A stretch of 64,000 bases of DNA from Faecalibacter bovis (GTDB lineage Bacteria; Bacteroidota; Bacteroidia; Flavobacteriales; Weeksellaceae): positions 412,001-476,000 of the forward strand of contig NZ_CP072842.1 in assembly GCF_017948305.1 (NCBI RefSeq). The letters run 5' to 3'. Of this stretch, positions 63,998-64,000 are shown in pieces. Under the pieces are notes generated by a model, which ran no database searches, had not been told where the DNA came from, and was given only the letters and a program-made list of their open reading frames with translations. Each line of letters begins with the position of its first letter. Position 1 is the stretch's first letter. A program made the translations under genes and the position numbers.

Positions 63998-64000
63998 ATC

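Noticed and set aside
1-64000. CRISPR array, insertion sequence, integrase or phage genes
   Set aside because: I saw no regularly spaced direct repeats, transposase or integrase motifs, or phage structural genes.

Overview
The window is a stretch of ordinary chromosome from a low-GC Bacteroidota bacterium, most likely class Flavobacteriia. The Weeksellaceae (Empedobacter-like) is my best guess, but I cannot confirm the genus. The evidence is: a split transketolase, a type III glutamine synthetase, type IX secretion sorting domains (one type A, one gliding-motility/CHU_C type), a TamL-type lipoprotein, DUF4293 beside rho, a zinc-finger-less AccD, and promoters with the Bacteroidota -7 box TAnnTTTG (often TTTG-N20/21-TAnnTTTG) instead of E. 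coli-type boxes. Most genes lack a Shine-Dalgarno sequence. I see no prophage, insertion sequence or CRISPR array.

Layout. 1-2.7 kb: a minus-strand run recR, glycosyltransferase, phosphoribosyltransferase, HAD phosphatase (cut by the window edge). 2.7-8.1 kb: a sodium/solute symporter with a small partner, then transketolase N and C subunits separated by an unrelated exported protein. 8.1-8.7 kb: a candidate small RNA and RNase P RNA. 8.7-14.4 kb: clpC, an NRDE/TANGO2-like protein divergent from a DinB-like protein, an ATP-grasp enzyme and a rhomboid protease. 14.4-24.1 kb: two paralogous small exported proteins, ybaB, obgE, pyrD, adk, hpt, hemN, kdsA, a YgjV-like membrane protein, a glycosyltransferase, ftsE and rpmH (52 residues). 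24.4-32.4 kb: gyrA, a TPR protein, surE, a C-terminal processing protease and an oligopeptide-type ABC permease. 32.4-38.1 kb: a giant secreted protein broken into two ORFs by two compensating indels, then a lipoprotein serine hydrolase. 38.2-44.1 kb: a SpoU methyltransferase divergent from tamL, then fbaA, accD and four tRNAs (Gly, Leu, Gly, Leu). 44.2-52 kb: rho, DUF4293, glnN, a type A T9SS adhesin-like protein and prfA. 52-64 kb: DUF2851, PspC, a triple HhH protein, an M16 peptidase, crcB, an FAD oxidoreductase, a chagasin-type inhibitor, a second inhibitor-like gene with an internal stop, a papain-like C1 peptidase on the facing strand, an Omp85-type barrel and DUF3817.

Most of this is housekeeping: central carbon metabolism (transketolase, aldolase), nucleotide metabolism (pyrD, adk, hpt, surE), envelope assembly (kdsA, tamL, Omp85, ftsE) and gene expression (rho, prfA, rpmH, rnpB, tRNAs). 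The parts most worth a second look are the double-frameshifted surface protein, the inhibitor/protease locus near 60 kb, the PRTase-HAD pair at the left edge, the candidate small RNA at 8.1 kb, an inverted repeat in the glnN promoter, a mismatched tRNA-Gly, and two genes that look leaderless. I did not find a convincing new multi-gene system; the inhibitor/protease locus and the recR-GT-PRTase-HAD operon come closest. Family assignments come from reading motifs by eye, without database searches.
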